Shown here in pieces: positions 17,396 to 25,841 of a stretch of 49,918 nt of DNA. Each line of letters starts with the position of its first letter. Position 1 is the stretch's first letter. Under the pieces are notes generated by a model. It saw only the letters and a program-made list of their open reading frames with translations, was not told where the DNA came from and searched no databases. The position numbers and the translations under genes were made by a program. Source of the stretch: an uncultured Rhodopila sp. (GTDB lineage: Bacteria > Pseudomonadota > Alphaproteobacteria > Acetobacterales > Acetobacteraceae). The stretch covers positions 1 to 49,918 of the forward strand of contig NZ_CAIWTY010000021.1 in the NCBI RefSeq assembly GCF_903915725.1, read 5' to 3'.

Positions 17396-17671
17396 AGCGG
17401 GTACCGCCGTTGCCGGTTATCCCGATCAAACCAACACCGGCCACGCCACAGCCCAGAGGTTTGTTATGCTTTGCTTTTGCGACCATCGATGCCGCGGACC
17501 CAAAAACCTGATTGCGGCCTGCCGCGACCGCCTGTCGGCAGCGCGTCCCGCCGCCGGGTCGCAATCTACGCCGGCGCCAGTCCCAAACCAGACCCGGCGC
17601 GACCCCGGGGCCATGATGCAGTTGATCCTCCATGGTGGCATCCCGAGCAGCGCCGCCCCGGCGGGGTGAAA

Positions 17672-18331
17672 CTAGCCCAGAATCGGCTGCTCCGGAAAAG
17701 CCAACTCATGCCGCGACCGCCATTCCGGCTTGACGTAGTTGACGATCAGCGACCGCCGCACCCCGGCAATCGGCCGCCGCTGGAAACCGTGCCAGGTATC
17801 GGCGCCGGGAATGAAGATCAGGCCGCCGTTGCGGACATACGGCGTCGTCGCCACCAGCCTATCCGGCCCATCAAGCACATCCGTCCCCCAGGCTTCGGAG
17901 CCGGGCTCGTCCGACAGGTACACCAGCATCGTGAACAGTTTGACGCCGATATCGGTATGCGGCTCCAGCCAGAAGCCGTCTGTATCGAGGCAATACTCGA
18001 TACGAAGCGAACTGCCCGCCAGCACGGAACCGCACTGGCTTTCCAGCCGCCGCACCACCGCATCGCTCTGCAACGCCGATGCCAGCGCGTCACACACCGG
18101 ATACGCCGCCCGCTGCTCCACACCGAAGAACAGCCGCGTGCTGTTATGCGTCTCGCGCTTGCCGTGCGTGTCGCCAATCGGCGGAGCCACCGCTGGAAGC
18201 GCGTCGATCGCCGTGCAGCTATCCTCCGGCAGGATGCCATCCAGCAGCCAGTGGCGGTACGGATACGCCGCCGCCTCCGACCGGTCGAGGCAGGACAGAA
18301 AGCTGGCGGCAACCGCCCGTGCGTCCGACAT
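17672..18331 (-). CDS. 2-oxoglutarate/Fe(II)-dependent oxygenase
   Basis: Predicted 2OG-Fe(II) dioxygenase of about 219 aa. The double-stranded beta-helix core shows the HxD iron ligands in LEPHTDIGVKLFTMLVYLSD, the distal His in DTWHGF and the 2OG-binding Arg in GVRRSLIVNY. Substrate unknown. The start lies two bases after the stop of the upstream oxygenase gene, so the pair is an operon. Residue order and size fit the PF13640-like group rather than the TauD group. I cannot tell whether it acts on a protein, sugar or small molecule. Confidence 0.8.
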   Translation of the reverse strand: MSDARAVAASFLSCLDRSEAAAYPYRHWLLDGILPEDSCTAIDALPAVAPPIGDTHGKRETHNSTRLFFGVEQRAAYPVCDALASALQSDAVVRRLESQCGSVLAGSSLRIEYCLDTDGFWLEPHTDIGVKLFTMLVYLSDEPGSEAWGTDVLDGPDRLVATTPYVRNGGLIFIPGADTWHGFQRRPIAGVRRSLIVNYVKPEWRSRHELAFPEQPILG

Positions 18332-18333
18332 CG

Positions 18334-18966
18334 TTACGCCGTGGCGGCGGGCGCGAAGGCGCGCTTGGCAGTGGCCGAAACCCGGTGGCGCAGCAACTCC
18401 CGCTTCGCCGCGAAGGTGCTGGCCATCCAGTTGATCATCACATAGCGCCGCACCCCGACATACGGCTCATGCCCGTGGAACGACTTGTCGGAGCGGCGGA
18501 AGGCGATCAGCGTGCCGGACTCCGGGGGCACCTCGGCGATCATGTCCTGCAGATCGTCCGGTCCGCGCAGCAGCCGCAGCCGCCCGCCGGTGGCATCCCA
18601 GGAATCGTTGAAATACAGCAGCGCGGTGACGACCTTGGACTCGCTGTCGGTGTGGATGCGCCCGTCCCGCCCGGCGCAGCGTCCGCGCACGGTGATCATC
18701 GTCGCCCGTCCGACCAGGTCGATGCCGAACTTTTCGGAGAAGACCGCGGCGACCTCCCGGCTTTGCAGTTCCTTGATCAAGGCGGCGAAGCGTGGCCCAT
18801 GCCGCGTGGCCTCGACCGGCAGCAGCCCCGGATAGGCGATGTCGGGGAAGTCCTTGCGGATCAAGGCGGCCTGCTCGGGCTGCACGAAGCCGGGCACAAC
18901 CGTGAAGGTGAAGGGGTCGGTCGTGACCGCTGCGTTGCGAAGCGCGTCGAGGTAAAGCAGCCCCAT
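18334..18966 (-). CDS. 2-oxoglutarate/Fe(II)-dependent oxygenase
   Basis: A second 2OG-Fe(II) oxygenase of about 210 aa, distinct in sequence from its partner. The motif HTDSESKVVTALLYFN carries the HxD ligands. The distal His lies in SFHGHEPY and the 2OG-contact Arg in GVRRYVMINW. It is first in a two-gene operon and starts at the ATG at 18966 with only a weak ribosome site. The divergent hemN promoter with its Fnr box lies about 60 bp upstream, so oxygen-dependent control in this direction is also possible. Substrate unknown. Confidence 0.8.
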   Translation of the reverse strand: MGLLYLDALRNAAVTTDPFTFTVVPGFVQPEQAALIRKDFPDIAYPGLLPVEATRHGPRFAALIKELQSREVAAVFSEKFGIDLVGRATMITVRGRCAGRDGRIHTDSESKVVTALLYFNDSWDATGGRLRLLRGPDDLQDMIAEVPPESGTLIAFRRSDKSFHGHEPYVGVRRYVMINWMASTFAAKRELLRHRVSATAKRAFAPAATA

Positions 18967-19024
18967 GGAGTCTCACTCGCTGTCATAGATCGGCATCCAT
19001 TAGATGCCGTGCGGAGTCCGGGAA

Positions 19025-19038
19025 TTGATCCGGATCAA
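19025..19038. promoter_or_regulatory. Fnr/Anr-type box upstream of hemN
   Basis: TTGATCCGGATCAA matches the consensus TTGAT-N4-ATCAA perfectly. Its centre is about 58 bp before the hemN start and about 65 bp before the divergent oxygenase start. Fnr control of hemN is well established in proteobacteria. Confidence 0.85.
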
Positions 19039-19088
19039 GGACGGCGGCGGATCGCGTCGACATCAATGCAGCCGATCGGGAGACGGAA

Positions 19089-20447
19089 GTGGCAGACATG
19101 ACGGATAGCGCGATTAAGAAGTATTTGAACGAGCGCATTCCGCGCTACACCAGCTACCCGACCGCACCGCATTTCTCGGCGGCCGTCGGGCCGTTGTCCT
19201 ACCGCGACTGGCTTAAGGCGGTGCCGGCCGACGCCAAGCTGTCGCTGTATCTGCATGTGCCGTTCTGCGAGACGCTGTGCTGGTATTGCGGCTGCCACAC
19301 CAGCATCACCCGGCATCGCCCGCCGGTTGAGAAGTATGTCGCGTCGCTTGAGCGTGAAATCGATCATGTATCGTCGCTCATCGGCGGCAAACGGGTCCTG
19401 CATGTCCATTTCGGCGGCGGCACGCCCGCGATCGTCGGGCCGGAGCTGTTCATCGGGCTGATGGCCCGCCTGCGCGACCGCTTCACCATCGAACCGGGCA
19501 CCGAGGTCGCCATCGAGATCGACCCGCGCCGCCTGAAGCCTGAGATGGCGGCGGCGCTGAAACAGGGCGGCGTGACGCGCGCCAGCCTCGGCGTGCAGTC
19601 GTTCGAGTTGCCGGTGCAGGAGGCGGTCGCCCGGATCCAATCCATCGAGACGACCCGCGCCTGCGCCGACCTGCTGCGCGATGCCGGGATCAGGGACCTC
19701 AATGTCGATCTGCTCTACGGCCTGCCGCATGAGACCGCGGCGTCCTGCGAGACGACCGTTGCCGATGTGCTGACCCTGGAGCCGGCGCGGATCTCGGTGT
19801 TCGGCTACGCCCATGTGCCGGGCATGATGAAGCACCAGCGGGTGATCGATGAGGCCGCGCTACCGCGCTCCGACGAGCGCCTGCTGCAGGAGCAAACCAT
19901 CGGCGAGGCGCTGATGCGGGCCGGCTATCAGCGCATCGGCCTCGACCATTATGCGCTGCCGGACGATCCGATGGCGGTGGCACTCCGGGCCGGCCGGTTG
20001 CGCCGCAACTTCCAGGGCTACACGGACGACCCGGCCGATGCGCTTGTCGGCCTCGGCGCCTCGTCCATCGGCCGGCTGCCGCAGGGCTATGTGCAGAATG
20101 CCGCCGGGATCAAAGAGTACGGTGAGCGGATCGAGGCGGGTGAACTGGCGACCGTCCGCGGTGTCGCGATCACGCCCGAAGACGATCTGCGCGGCGATAT
20201 CATCATGCGGCTGATGTGCGATTTGCGCGCCGACGTGCCCGACGCTATCCGCCGGCACGGCTTCGACGCGGGATGCCTGGATACGGAACTGTCCGGATTG
20301 CAGCCGCTGATCGCCGACGGGTTGGCGCGGATCGAAGACGGTGTGATCACTGTGCCGGAGGAATCCCGCAACCTGGTGCGGCGGGTGGCCAGCCAGTTCG
20401 ATGCATATCTGGATCCGGCGGCGGGCCGGCACGCGGTGGCGGTCTAA
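19089..20447 (+). CDS. Oxygen-independent coproporphyrinogen III oxidase
   Basis: Radical-SAM enzyme converting coproporphyrinogen III to protoporphyrinogen IX without O2, so that haem can be made under low oxygen. The 452-aa protein has the early motif RYTSYPTAPHF and the radical-SAM cluster CETLCWYCGC (Cys60, Cys64, Cys67, plus Cys69), all typical of true HemN rather than HemW. LHVHFGGGTPA is the SAM-binding glycine motif. The start is GTG 19089, with ATG 19098 as an alternative; GGGAGA precedes both. Regulation is likely through the Fnr box at 19025. Confidence 0.95.
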   Translation: MADMTDSAIKKYLNERIPRYTSYPTAPHFSAAVGPLSYRDWLKAVPADAKLSLYLHVPFCETLCWYCGCHTSITRHRPPVEKYVASLEREIDHVSSLIGGKRVLHVHFGGGTPAIVGPELFIGLMARLRDRFTIEPGTEVAIEIDPRRLKPEMAAALKQGGVTRASLGVQSFELPVQEAVARIQSIETTRACADLLRDAGIRDLNVDLLYGLPHETAASCETTVADVLTLEPARISVFGYAHVPGMMKHQRVIDEAALPRSDERLLQEQTIGEALMRAGYQRIGLDHYALPDDPMAVALRAGRLRRNFQGYTDDPADALVGLGASSIGRLPQGYVQNAAGIKEYGERIEAGELATVRGVAITPEDDLRGDIIMRLMCDLRADVPDAIRRHGFDAGCLDTELSGLQPLIADGLARIEDGVITVPEESRNLVRRVASQFDAYLDPAAGRHAVAV

Positions 20448-20456
20448 GGGTGTTTG

Positions 20457-20478
20457 GGGCCCGGTGCTGGCCGGGCCC
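20457..20478. terminator. Hairpin between convergent hemN and CBS gene
   Basis: GGGCCCGG-TGCTGG-CCGGGCCC forms an 8-bp GC stem directly after hemN. There is no T-run, so it may be a bidirectional weak terminator or a half-unit of the GGCC-rich repeat family. Confidence 0.45.
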
Positions 20479-20513
20479 ATGACGTTTGCGAGGTAGCCGG
20501 AACCCGGTTCCGG

Positions 20514-20936
20514 CTACATGATTTCCCAGAACCCGGTTTCTTCGTCGAGCCGGGCATTGTCCAGGGCGGTGAAGTCGCCGCGCGAAACCATGCCGACGAC
20601 CTGGGTGCCATCGACCACCGGCAGGTGGCGATAGCCGCCGTCATCCATCATCCGCAATGCGTCCGTCGCATGGCCTCGCGGCTGCAGGGCCTCGGGTTCC
20701 AATGTCATGACGCTGCGAAGCAGGGTTTTCGCCGGGTCGAGCGCCTCGGCAACGACCCGCGCGACCGCGTCCCGTCCGGTGAACAGTCCGGTCAGCCGTC
20801 CGTCCGGCGCGGTGACCAGCACGGCGCCGATGCGCTGATCCCGCATCACCCGGCACGCCGCCTGAACCGTCGCGGTGTCGGGCAGAGTGACTGGATTTTG
20901 GCGCTTGACGACGTCGCCCAGACTTCTTTCGGGCAT
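20514..20936 (-). CDS. CBS-domain protein
   Basis: A 140-aa stand-alone protein made of two CBS motifs, which typically bind adenine nucleotides and act as energy or redox sensors. The first spans about residues 8-62 (AVLVTAPDGRLTGLFTGRD). The second spans about residues 74-130 (HLPVVDGTQVVGMVSRGDF). AGGAGG precedes the ATG. It is second in an operon, 44 bp after another CBS gene. No effector domain is fused, so the partner is unknown. Control presumably comes from the Fnr-like box upstream of the first gene. Confidence 0.85.
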   Translation of the reverse strand: MPERSLGDVVKRQNPVTLPDTATVQAACRVMRDQRIGAVLVTAPDGRLTGLFTGRDAVARVVAEALDPAKTLLRSVMTLEPEALQPRGHATDALRMMDDGGYRHLPVVDGTQVVGMVSRGDFTALDNARLDEETGFWEIM

Positions 20937-20980
20937 GTTAACCTCCTGATCTTCAATGATCCTGGACGCTTAACTGGCCG

Positions 20981-21451
20981 CTATACCAGCATTCCGGGAG
21001 CGCGTGAGATGGCCGCGACGAGGTCCGATCGGCTGACGATGCCGATGACACGCCCGTCGCGCAGGACGGGCACGCGCTTGATCCTGTGCTTGACCATCAA
21101 CTCGGCGATCTCCGGCAGCGTCGTCTCCGGCTCGACGGCGATCACATGCGCAACCATCACGTCGGCGGCGGTCCGCGTATCCTGGCGGATGTAGTCGAGG
21201 AAATCCTGCGGCAGGTTCTCGCCCTCGGCTATAACGCCCAGCCACCAGTCGCGGCGCGCCCTGACCGACTCGCGGAACGGCTTGAGGATGTCGCCCTCGC
21301 TGACGACGCCGGCGAGCGAGCTGTCAGAATTGCAGACCGGAACGGCGCTGATGTGCTTGCTGGCAAGCAGAGCGGCGATCTCCGCCATGCTGGTCTGCGG
21401 CGAAACGGCGATGACCGGCGAGGTCATGATATCGGCCGCGGTAATCGACAT
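20981..21451 (-). CDS. CBS-domain protein
   Basis: A 156-aa protein with paired CBS motifs: SITAADIMTSPVIAVSPQTS and SAVPVCNSDSSLAGVVSEGD, then a linker containing RRDWWLGVIAEGENLPQDF and a second motif ending IKRVPVLRDGRVIGIVSRSD. The linker is typical of stand-alone alphaproteobacterial CBS proteins. I chose the ATG at 21451, which has GGAGGA upstream; the longer reading adds a basic leader. An Fnr-like box at 21506 suggests induction at low oxygen. Confidence 0.85.
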   Translation of the reverse strand: MSITAADIMTSPVIAVSPQTSMAEIAALLASKHISAVPVCNSDSSLAGVVSEGDILKPFRESVRARRDWWLGVIAEGENLPQDFLDYIRQDTRTAADVMVAHVIAVEPETTLPEIAELMVKHRIKRVPVLRDGRVIGIVSRSDLVAAISRAPGMLV

Positions 21452-21505
21452 TGCGGAATCCTCCAAGCGTCGGGCGCAGCCTCTCGCAACCAAAGGTGGA
21501 GGTCA

Positions 21506-21519
21506 TTGATCAGGGTCAA
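21506..21519. promoter_or_regulatory. Fnr/Anr-like box upstream of the CBS operon
   Basis: TTGATCAGGGTCAA has one mismatch to the Fnr consensus (GTCAA for ATCAA). It lies about 61 bp before the CBS gene start at 21451, the usual class-distance for an activated promoter, and just beyond the end of the transglycosylase gene. Confidence 0.7.
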
Positions 21520-21541
21520 GCCGCGCGGGTATTTCCGGCTG

Positions 21542-22252
21542 TCACATATGGCGAGACAAGCCGGCACCCGGCGTGATCACGTGGGGAAGGCCCGCCACGG
21601 CGGCCAGGATATTGCCCTGGCCGCCGGAGGCAAGCGGCCGCTGAACGGTCACCCCGGCAACGATCTCGATCCCCGGTGTGGTTCGGGTCGGGGCGGAGGG
21701 TATCGTCCCCCCGCGGCCACCCCAACGTCCGAGGACCGCGGCCTTGTAGCTGTCGCCCAGCCCGGGCGTTGACGAATGGTATCGTCCGACCGCGGCTTCC
21801 CAACTTCCGGTTTCAGCATACAGTTCTTTCAGGAAACGGGCGGCATAGCGGGCGTTGGCGTCGGGGTCGAACGCTTCCTCCAGGGTTGCGAATGCGGTCG
21901 GATGATGATGCAGGTTGATCTGGAAGCAGCCGACATCGATCGACCGGATGCCGAATCGCTGCCGATCCGTGACATATCCGATGGCTTCCGTCCGGGACGA
22001 TAACAAGCGCCCCTCCCCCGCCGCGTTGGCGGCATACGGCCATGGTTCGACGGCACCCGAAGCCGCGTCCCACCGGCCGCTTTCCTGCTGCCCGATCGCC
22101 AGCAGGAGGCCGGGCGGCAGGCCTTGTTCCTGTTCGGCAGCGACGGCGGCTTTGCGGCACACCTGCATGTCGCCCGGAGTTCCCGCCGCGAGCAGCGGCC
22201 GGGGCAGAAGACTGGCCGCGAGCAGCAGAAACAGGGGCAGACCGCATTTCAT
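21542..22252 (-). CDS. Lytic transglycosylase (SLT fold) coupled to the tad operon
   Basis: Periplasmic peptidoglycan lytic transglycosylase of about 236 aa. A signal peptide precedes the SLT core: GLLLAIGQQESGRWD with the catalytic Glu, then DVGCFQINLHHHP and FDPDANARYAARFLKEL. It would open the peptidoglycan for pilus passage. Its ATG overlaps the tadG stop in an ATGA junction, so it is the last gene of the tad operon and not an independent gene. The C-terminal 60 residues after GRWGGRGG are not recognised. Confidence 0.87.
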   Translation of the reverse strand: MKCGLPLFLLLAASLLPRPLLAAGTPGDMQVCRKAAVAAEQEQGLPPGLLLAIGQQESGRWDAASGAVEPWPYAANAAGEGRLLSSRTEAIGYVTDRQRFGIRSIDVGCFQINLHHHPTAFATLEEAFDPDANARYAARFLKELYAETGSWEAAVGRYHSSTPGLGDSYKAAVLGRWGGRGGTIPSAPTRTTPGIEIVAGVTVQRPLASGGQGNILAAVAGLPHVITPGAGLSRHM

Positions 22253-23817
22253 TGGGATATGCGCAACGACGCGAGCTGTCCGCCGATATTCGTGAATGTC
22301 GCCTGCAACTGCGCGTCGGTTGCGTCCAGGAAGTAGTACGGCGGAGCAGTCGCACAGTTCTGGAACAGGGTCTGCGTATCGGCACTCACCGAACCGTCAT
22401 GATTGAACAAGATGCAATAGATGAGAATGCCCTGCGCCTTGATAAGCGTGCACAACTGGCTCATTTTATTGTTGATGTTGGTGGTTGCATTGGCCTGCGT
22501 GTTCTGCCCGGCCGCGAGCTTCATGTTGTTGTCCAACAGCCGGCCGTAACCGGTGAAATCGGTATTGCCGTCATTGGTCCACTTTGTCGCAGTGCCGTCG
22601 GGCAGGTTCGCCGGGCCGGCTCCCGGGGCGCCGCCCGGATAGTCGTACCACTGGTTGTTGCCGTCCGTCATCAACACGATGACCTTCTTCATGTATGGCG
22701 TATTGTAATTGAGCGGCAAAGTGGCGTTACCCCAACCGGCCGCGCCCCTCCACCGCGGGCTGAGCGTCCACCACCCGGCTTGAAGCCCGAGATTGATGAA
22801 GGTGCCGCCTCGGAAATTCGCCACCATCTGGTCGATCTCCGCCAGCACCGTGGCACGGCTTGCGGTTTCCGGCAGGATCGGGAGACCGCCACCGGTGCTG
22901 TTCTGCGGGCAACCCAGGTTGGGACCGACAGCGGTATTCTGCGCGATCGTCGATTGCTGGGCCTCCGTGATGTTCGACGGTGTCCAGTCATTATCGCCGA
23001 AATACGCAGTTTTGCCTTTGTCCAGGACCGTGTACTTGCCGTATGTCGATGGATACAGATACGGTGTCATCGGCGCAACTGTTGGCGGGACATCGGTGAA
23101 ATCGTTGGTCAGACCGGTGGCCGCGTCGACCGTGTCGTAGCGGGCCATCACGCAACCCATCCAGTTGGTGTTCATATAGGCGCCAGCGGTGTTGCTTCCA
23201 GCCTTGAGCATGGCGGTATTGTTTGGACCGATATTTACTTCGGCCGAAAAAGGTACGACAGAAACCCAAAGGTTCGGTTCGGTATCCACCGTGCCATTGG
23301 CATAGAGCACATTGACCAGGTCGGTGGCGGATGCAATCACGGACGTGATCGGCCACCCCGCCATCGAGCCTGTGTTATCGAGCACCAGGGCGACTTCCAT
23401 GCCGGTAGCCGCCCGGGTAGCCTGCGCGGAACTGACTACCGACACACTGGGAATACCGAAAATATTCATGAATGTCGTCGGCATGAGGCCCTGGGCCTGC
23501 ACCGAAACCGTGTTGGTACTGATATTGGTAACCGCCACGCTGGTAATGTTCGTGCTCAAAAACCCCAGCGTCGACATTGCGCTGCTGCGTCCGAAGTTTG
23601 CCCAGAACAAATTCGTTGCATTGGTTGCACTTCCGGCGATTGTCATGTCGCGGGCAGCAACCAGCACCGCCGCATCGACCGATGTCTTCAGGCGCGACTT
23701 CACCATTACCAGCCGCGTTCCGTCCACCGCAACGCCGATCGCACCGATCAAAGCAACGATGATGACGGCGACTAAGACGCTCGTTGCGCCGCGCCGGTCG
23801 CGCGGTAAGCTTTTCAT
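22249..23817 (-). CDS. TadG-like pilus assembly protein with von Willebrand A domain
   Basis: Tad-pilus-associated protein of about 522 aa. The N-terminus DRRGATSVLVAVIIVALIGA is the TadE/G-type prepilin-like TM segment. It is followed by VDAAVLVAARDM and a vWA domain with a MIDAS-type start VALVLDNTGSM and a later VIVLMTDGNNQW. The start is the ATG at 23817, which overlaps the stop of the upstream pseudopilin gene (ATGA). A longer upstream reading only copies the pseudopilin gene in another frame. The stop overlaps the transglycosylase start. Confidence 0.88.
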   Translation of the reverse strand: MKSLPRDRRGATSVLVAVIIVALIGAIGVAVDGTRLVMVKSRLKTSVDAAVLVAARDMTIAGSATNATNLFWANFGRSSAMSTLGFLSTNITSVAVTNISTNTVSVQAQGLMPTTFMNIFGIPSVSVVSSAQATRAATGMEVALVLDNTGSMAGWPITSVIASATDLVNVLYANGTVDTEPNLWVSVVPFSAEVNIGPNNTAMLKAGSNTAGAYMNTNWMGCVMARYDTVDAATGLTNDFTDVPPTVAPMTPYLYPSTYGKYTVLDKGKTAYFGDNDWTPSNITEAQQSTIAQNTAVGPNLGCPQNSTGGGLPILPETASRATVLAEIDQMVANFRGGTFINLGLQAGWWTLSPRWRGAAGWGNATLPLNYNTPYMKKVIVLMTDGNNQWYDYPGGAPGAGPANLPDGTATKWTNDGNTDFTGYGRLLDNNMKLAAGQNTQANATTNINNKMSQLCTLIKAQGILIYCILFNHDGSVSADTQTLFQNCATAPPYYFLDATDAQLQATFTNIGGQLASLRISQ

Positions 23818-24404
23818 TGCGGCGTGGCCAGCGTGCCTGATCTTGGCTCGAAGATCGAGTGGGCATACAAGGACGGCGCCCCGGGGCCGCTCATGAATGA
23901 CAGACTGAATTTCCATGGAGTGATACCCGTGTAGACTTCGGTTGCGATGATGCTGTGGCCGCTGGGCACGCTGTACCCGGGCGGGAATGTCAGCGCATTG
24001 CCCGGGGTTCCGATCAGGCTCGGGTAAGCGGCGGCATTGCCCGTTCGTTCCTGCCAGACCATGCTGGTGCTGGTTCCATTGTTGGTTATGCCGCTGATGA
24101 TGGTGGCGCCATTGGTGCCGCACACTGAAAGGGGAGCGGCAATATTATAAGCGATCGCAAAGTAATTCAGCGATGTCGAACTTGCCGAACACCAGGAAGC
24201 CGGAAACGCGCTCAATGGCAAAGCCGTTGCTCCCGCGACGATATTGCCGACCTCCGAAGCAGTATTGTCCAGCCGGAACTTGTTGATGAACCAAATCGTC
24301 AGGTCGGTCCCGGCGAGCAGCAAAATCAGCAGGATCGGCAGCACAAGCGCGAACTCGAACGCCGCGATCGCGCGGCGATCGTCAGTTCGTAGGGAAGTTT
24401 TCAT
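23814..24404 (-). CDS. TadE/TadF-type pseudopilin
   Basis: A 196-aa membrane-anchored pseudopilin. The N-terminal TM segment follows RRAIAAFEFALVLPILLILL, with the conserved Glu after the cleavage region, as in TadE/TadF substrates of the CpaA peptidase. The downstream periplasmic part has FRLDNTASEVGNIV. It overlaps tadE by 23 nt and tadG by 4 nt. By order it corresponds to TadF, but the two TadE-like proteins cannot be told apart firmly from sequence alone. Confidence 0.8.
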   Translation of the reverse strand: MKTSLRTDDRRAIAAFEFALVLPILLILLLAGTDLTIWFINKFRLDNTASEVGNIVAGATALPLSAFPASWCSASSTSLNYFAIAYNIAAPLSVCGTNGATIISGITNNGTSTSMVWQERTGNAAAYPSLIGTPGNALTFPPGYSVPSGHSIIATEVYTGITPWKFSLSFMSGPGAPSLYAHSIFEPRSGTLATPQ

Positions 24405-24906
24405 TCTGCACCACCGTGGAAAGCGTGTATGTGATCCCCGACAGACCGGTCGCCAGAACCGGGAAATATCCCGCTCCGGACAGCAGCCAGGGCTGGAAAT
24501 AGGTCACCTGGTATTGCACCACCGACCCGGAACCGCCTGCCCCCGCGACACCTTTCCCCGCCGCACCGACAGTATTGAAGGATGGATAAACCGTTTCGGA
24601 GACAGCCAGATAGGACGGGTTGATCAGCCCTAATGCCGCGCCCGAAATGATATCGGCGATCGCCGCCTCGCGCGAAGCGGGAGGATTGGCGGCCATGCTC
24701 GGCGGAACGGTTTGCCCGGTGATGCCGAACCGCGCCGCCTCCCGCAGGCCATATTGCAGCACGGCGGCGGTTAGCAACTGAAACGAACCTTCTATCAGGA
24801 AGACAATCAAGGAGAGCAGCGCAAGGCTGATAATCGCGAACTCCTCGATCGTTGCTCCGGACCGGTTGCGGGCCAGCCCGCGGGCGAAACGGATTACAGG
24901 GCGCAT
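24382..24906 (-). CDS. TadE-type pseudopilin
   Basis: A 174-aa protein with a basic N-terminus (RFARGLARNRSG), then ATIEEFAIISLALLSLIVF. This is the TadE-type prepilin cleavage and TM region with its conserved Glu. REAARFGITGQ follows in the periplasmic part. The start is ATG 24906; a TTG at 24915 overlapping the tadC stop is an alternative. It is the first of two pseudopilins thought to initiate or cap Flp fibre assembly. Confidence 0.8.
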   Translation of the reverse strand: MRPVIRFARGLARNRSGATIEEFAIISLALLSLIVFLIEGSFQLLTAAVLQYGLREAARFGITGQTVPPSMAANPPASREAAIADIISGAALGLINPSYLAVSETVYPSFNTVGAAGKGVAGAGGSGSVVQYQVTYFQPWLLSGAGYFPVLATGLSGITYTLSTVVQNENFPTN

Positions 24907-24911
24907 CGCTT

Positions 24912-25841
24912 TCAACCGTTCATCATGTGATAGACCTGCACGCCGGCAGGTCCGAGCACGACGATGATCACGCAGGGGAGAAAGAACCCGATCATCGGCA
25001 AGGTCAGCAACACCGGCAGACGGGCCGCGCGTTCCTCGAACTTCACCAGCATCGTGTCGCGCATCTCGTTCGACAGCACGCGCAGCGCCTGGGTCAGCGG
25101 CGTGCCGTACTGGAGCGTCTGCGCCAGCGTTCCCCCCAGGGCGACCAACGTTTCGAGGTTGGTGCGCACGCCGATGTTGATCAAAGCCTGCCGCCGGTCC
25201 GGCAGCATCTTCATTTCGTTTGCAGTAAGCGCCAGCTCGTTTGCCGTAGGCGGATCACTGTCGCGGAACTCCATCGCCACGCGGTCCAGCGCGGTTTCAA
25301 GCGGCAAGCCGGCATCCGCGCAAATCACCAGCAGGTCCAACGCATCCGGCAGCCCGCGCTCCACATCGGCCAGATAACGCTTGCGCATCCTGCCGATGAT
25401 CATGTCCGGCAGGATCAGCCCGATGGCCAGGCCACCGAACGCGGCTACGATCTGTATCGTGCTGTCGCCAAAGCCTCCGCTCAGAAACCATGCCAAAACC
25501 GGCAGCGTCACCATCAACGAGACCTTGGCGCCGACCACCATCGGCAACGCCGAGGCGGGGCGGTATCCTGCCGCCGCCAGGGTCTGCTCCAGGTCCCCGG
25601 TGGTTTTGGCGGAGAAGAGTCCGGTCTCCAGGATCATTCCGCCCAACCTGCGGATCGCGCCGAGGGCATCGTCGAACCGATTGGCGCTCACCGTAGCGTT
25701 CGCCGGCCTGCGCCCCTGCACGAGCCGGATGCGTTCCTTGACCTGGTCCTGGCGGCGGGTGATCTCGGACAGCACGGCGGCAGCTAAAAGGATCAGCACG
25801 AAGCCGGCGGCGATCACGCGCCATAACAGTACACTTGTCAT
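24912..25841 (-). CDS. Type II secretion F-family inner membrane protein TadC
   Basis: Inner-membrane platform protein of the Flp/Tad machine, about 309 aa. TM helices lie at the N-terminus and in pairs mid-protein and at the C-terminus (LLTLPMIGFFLPCVIIVVL). The T2SF domain contains GLPDALDLLVICADAGLPLE, the hallmark of TadC. The start is the ATG at 25841, overlapping the tadB stop by ATGA. A longer upstream reading on this strand is out-of-frame tadB sequence. Confidence 0.92.
   Translation of the reverse strand: MTSVLLWRVIAAGFVLILLAAAVLSEITRRQDQVKERIRLVQGRRPANATVSANRFDDALGAIRRLGGMILETGLFSAKTTGDLEQTLAAAGYRPASALPMVVGAKVSLMVTLPVLAWFLSGGFGDSTIQIVAAFGGLAIGLILPDMIIGRMRKRYLADVERGLPDALDLLVICADAGLPLETALDRVAMEFRDSDPPTANELALTANEMKMLPDRRQALINIGVRTNLETLVALGGTLAQTLQYGTPLTQALRVLSNEMRDTMLVKFEERAARLPVLLTLPMIGFFLPCVIIVVLGPAGVQVYHMMNG

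Noticed and set aside
17132..18445. Plus-strand open frame spanning the inverted repeat and the first oxygenase gene
   Set aside because: It crosses the repeat and runs antisense to a gene with intact catalytic motifs; composition is random-like.
22042..23775. Open frame of about 577 codons on the plus strand opposite tadG
   Set aside because: Arg/His/Gly-rich and featureless, while the minus strand shows prepilin and vWA motifs.
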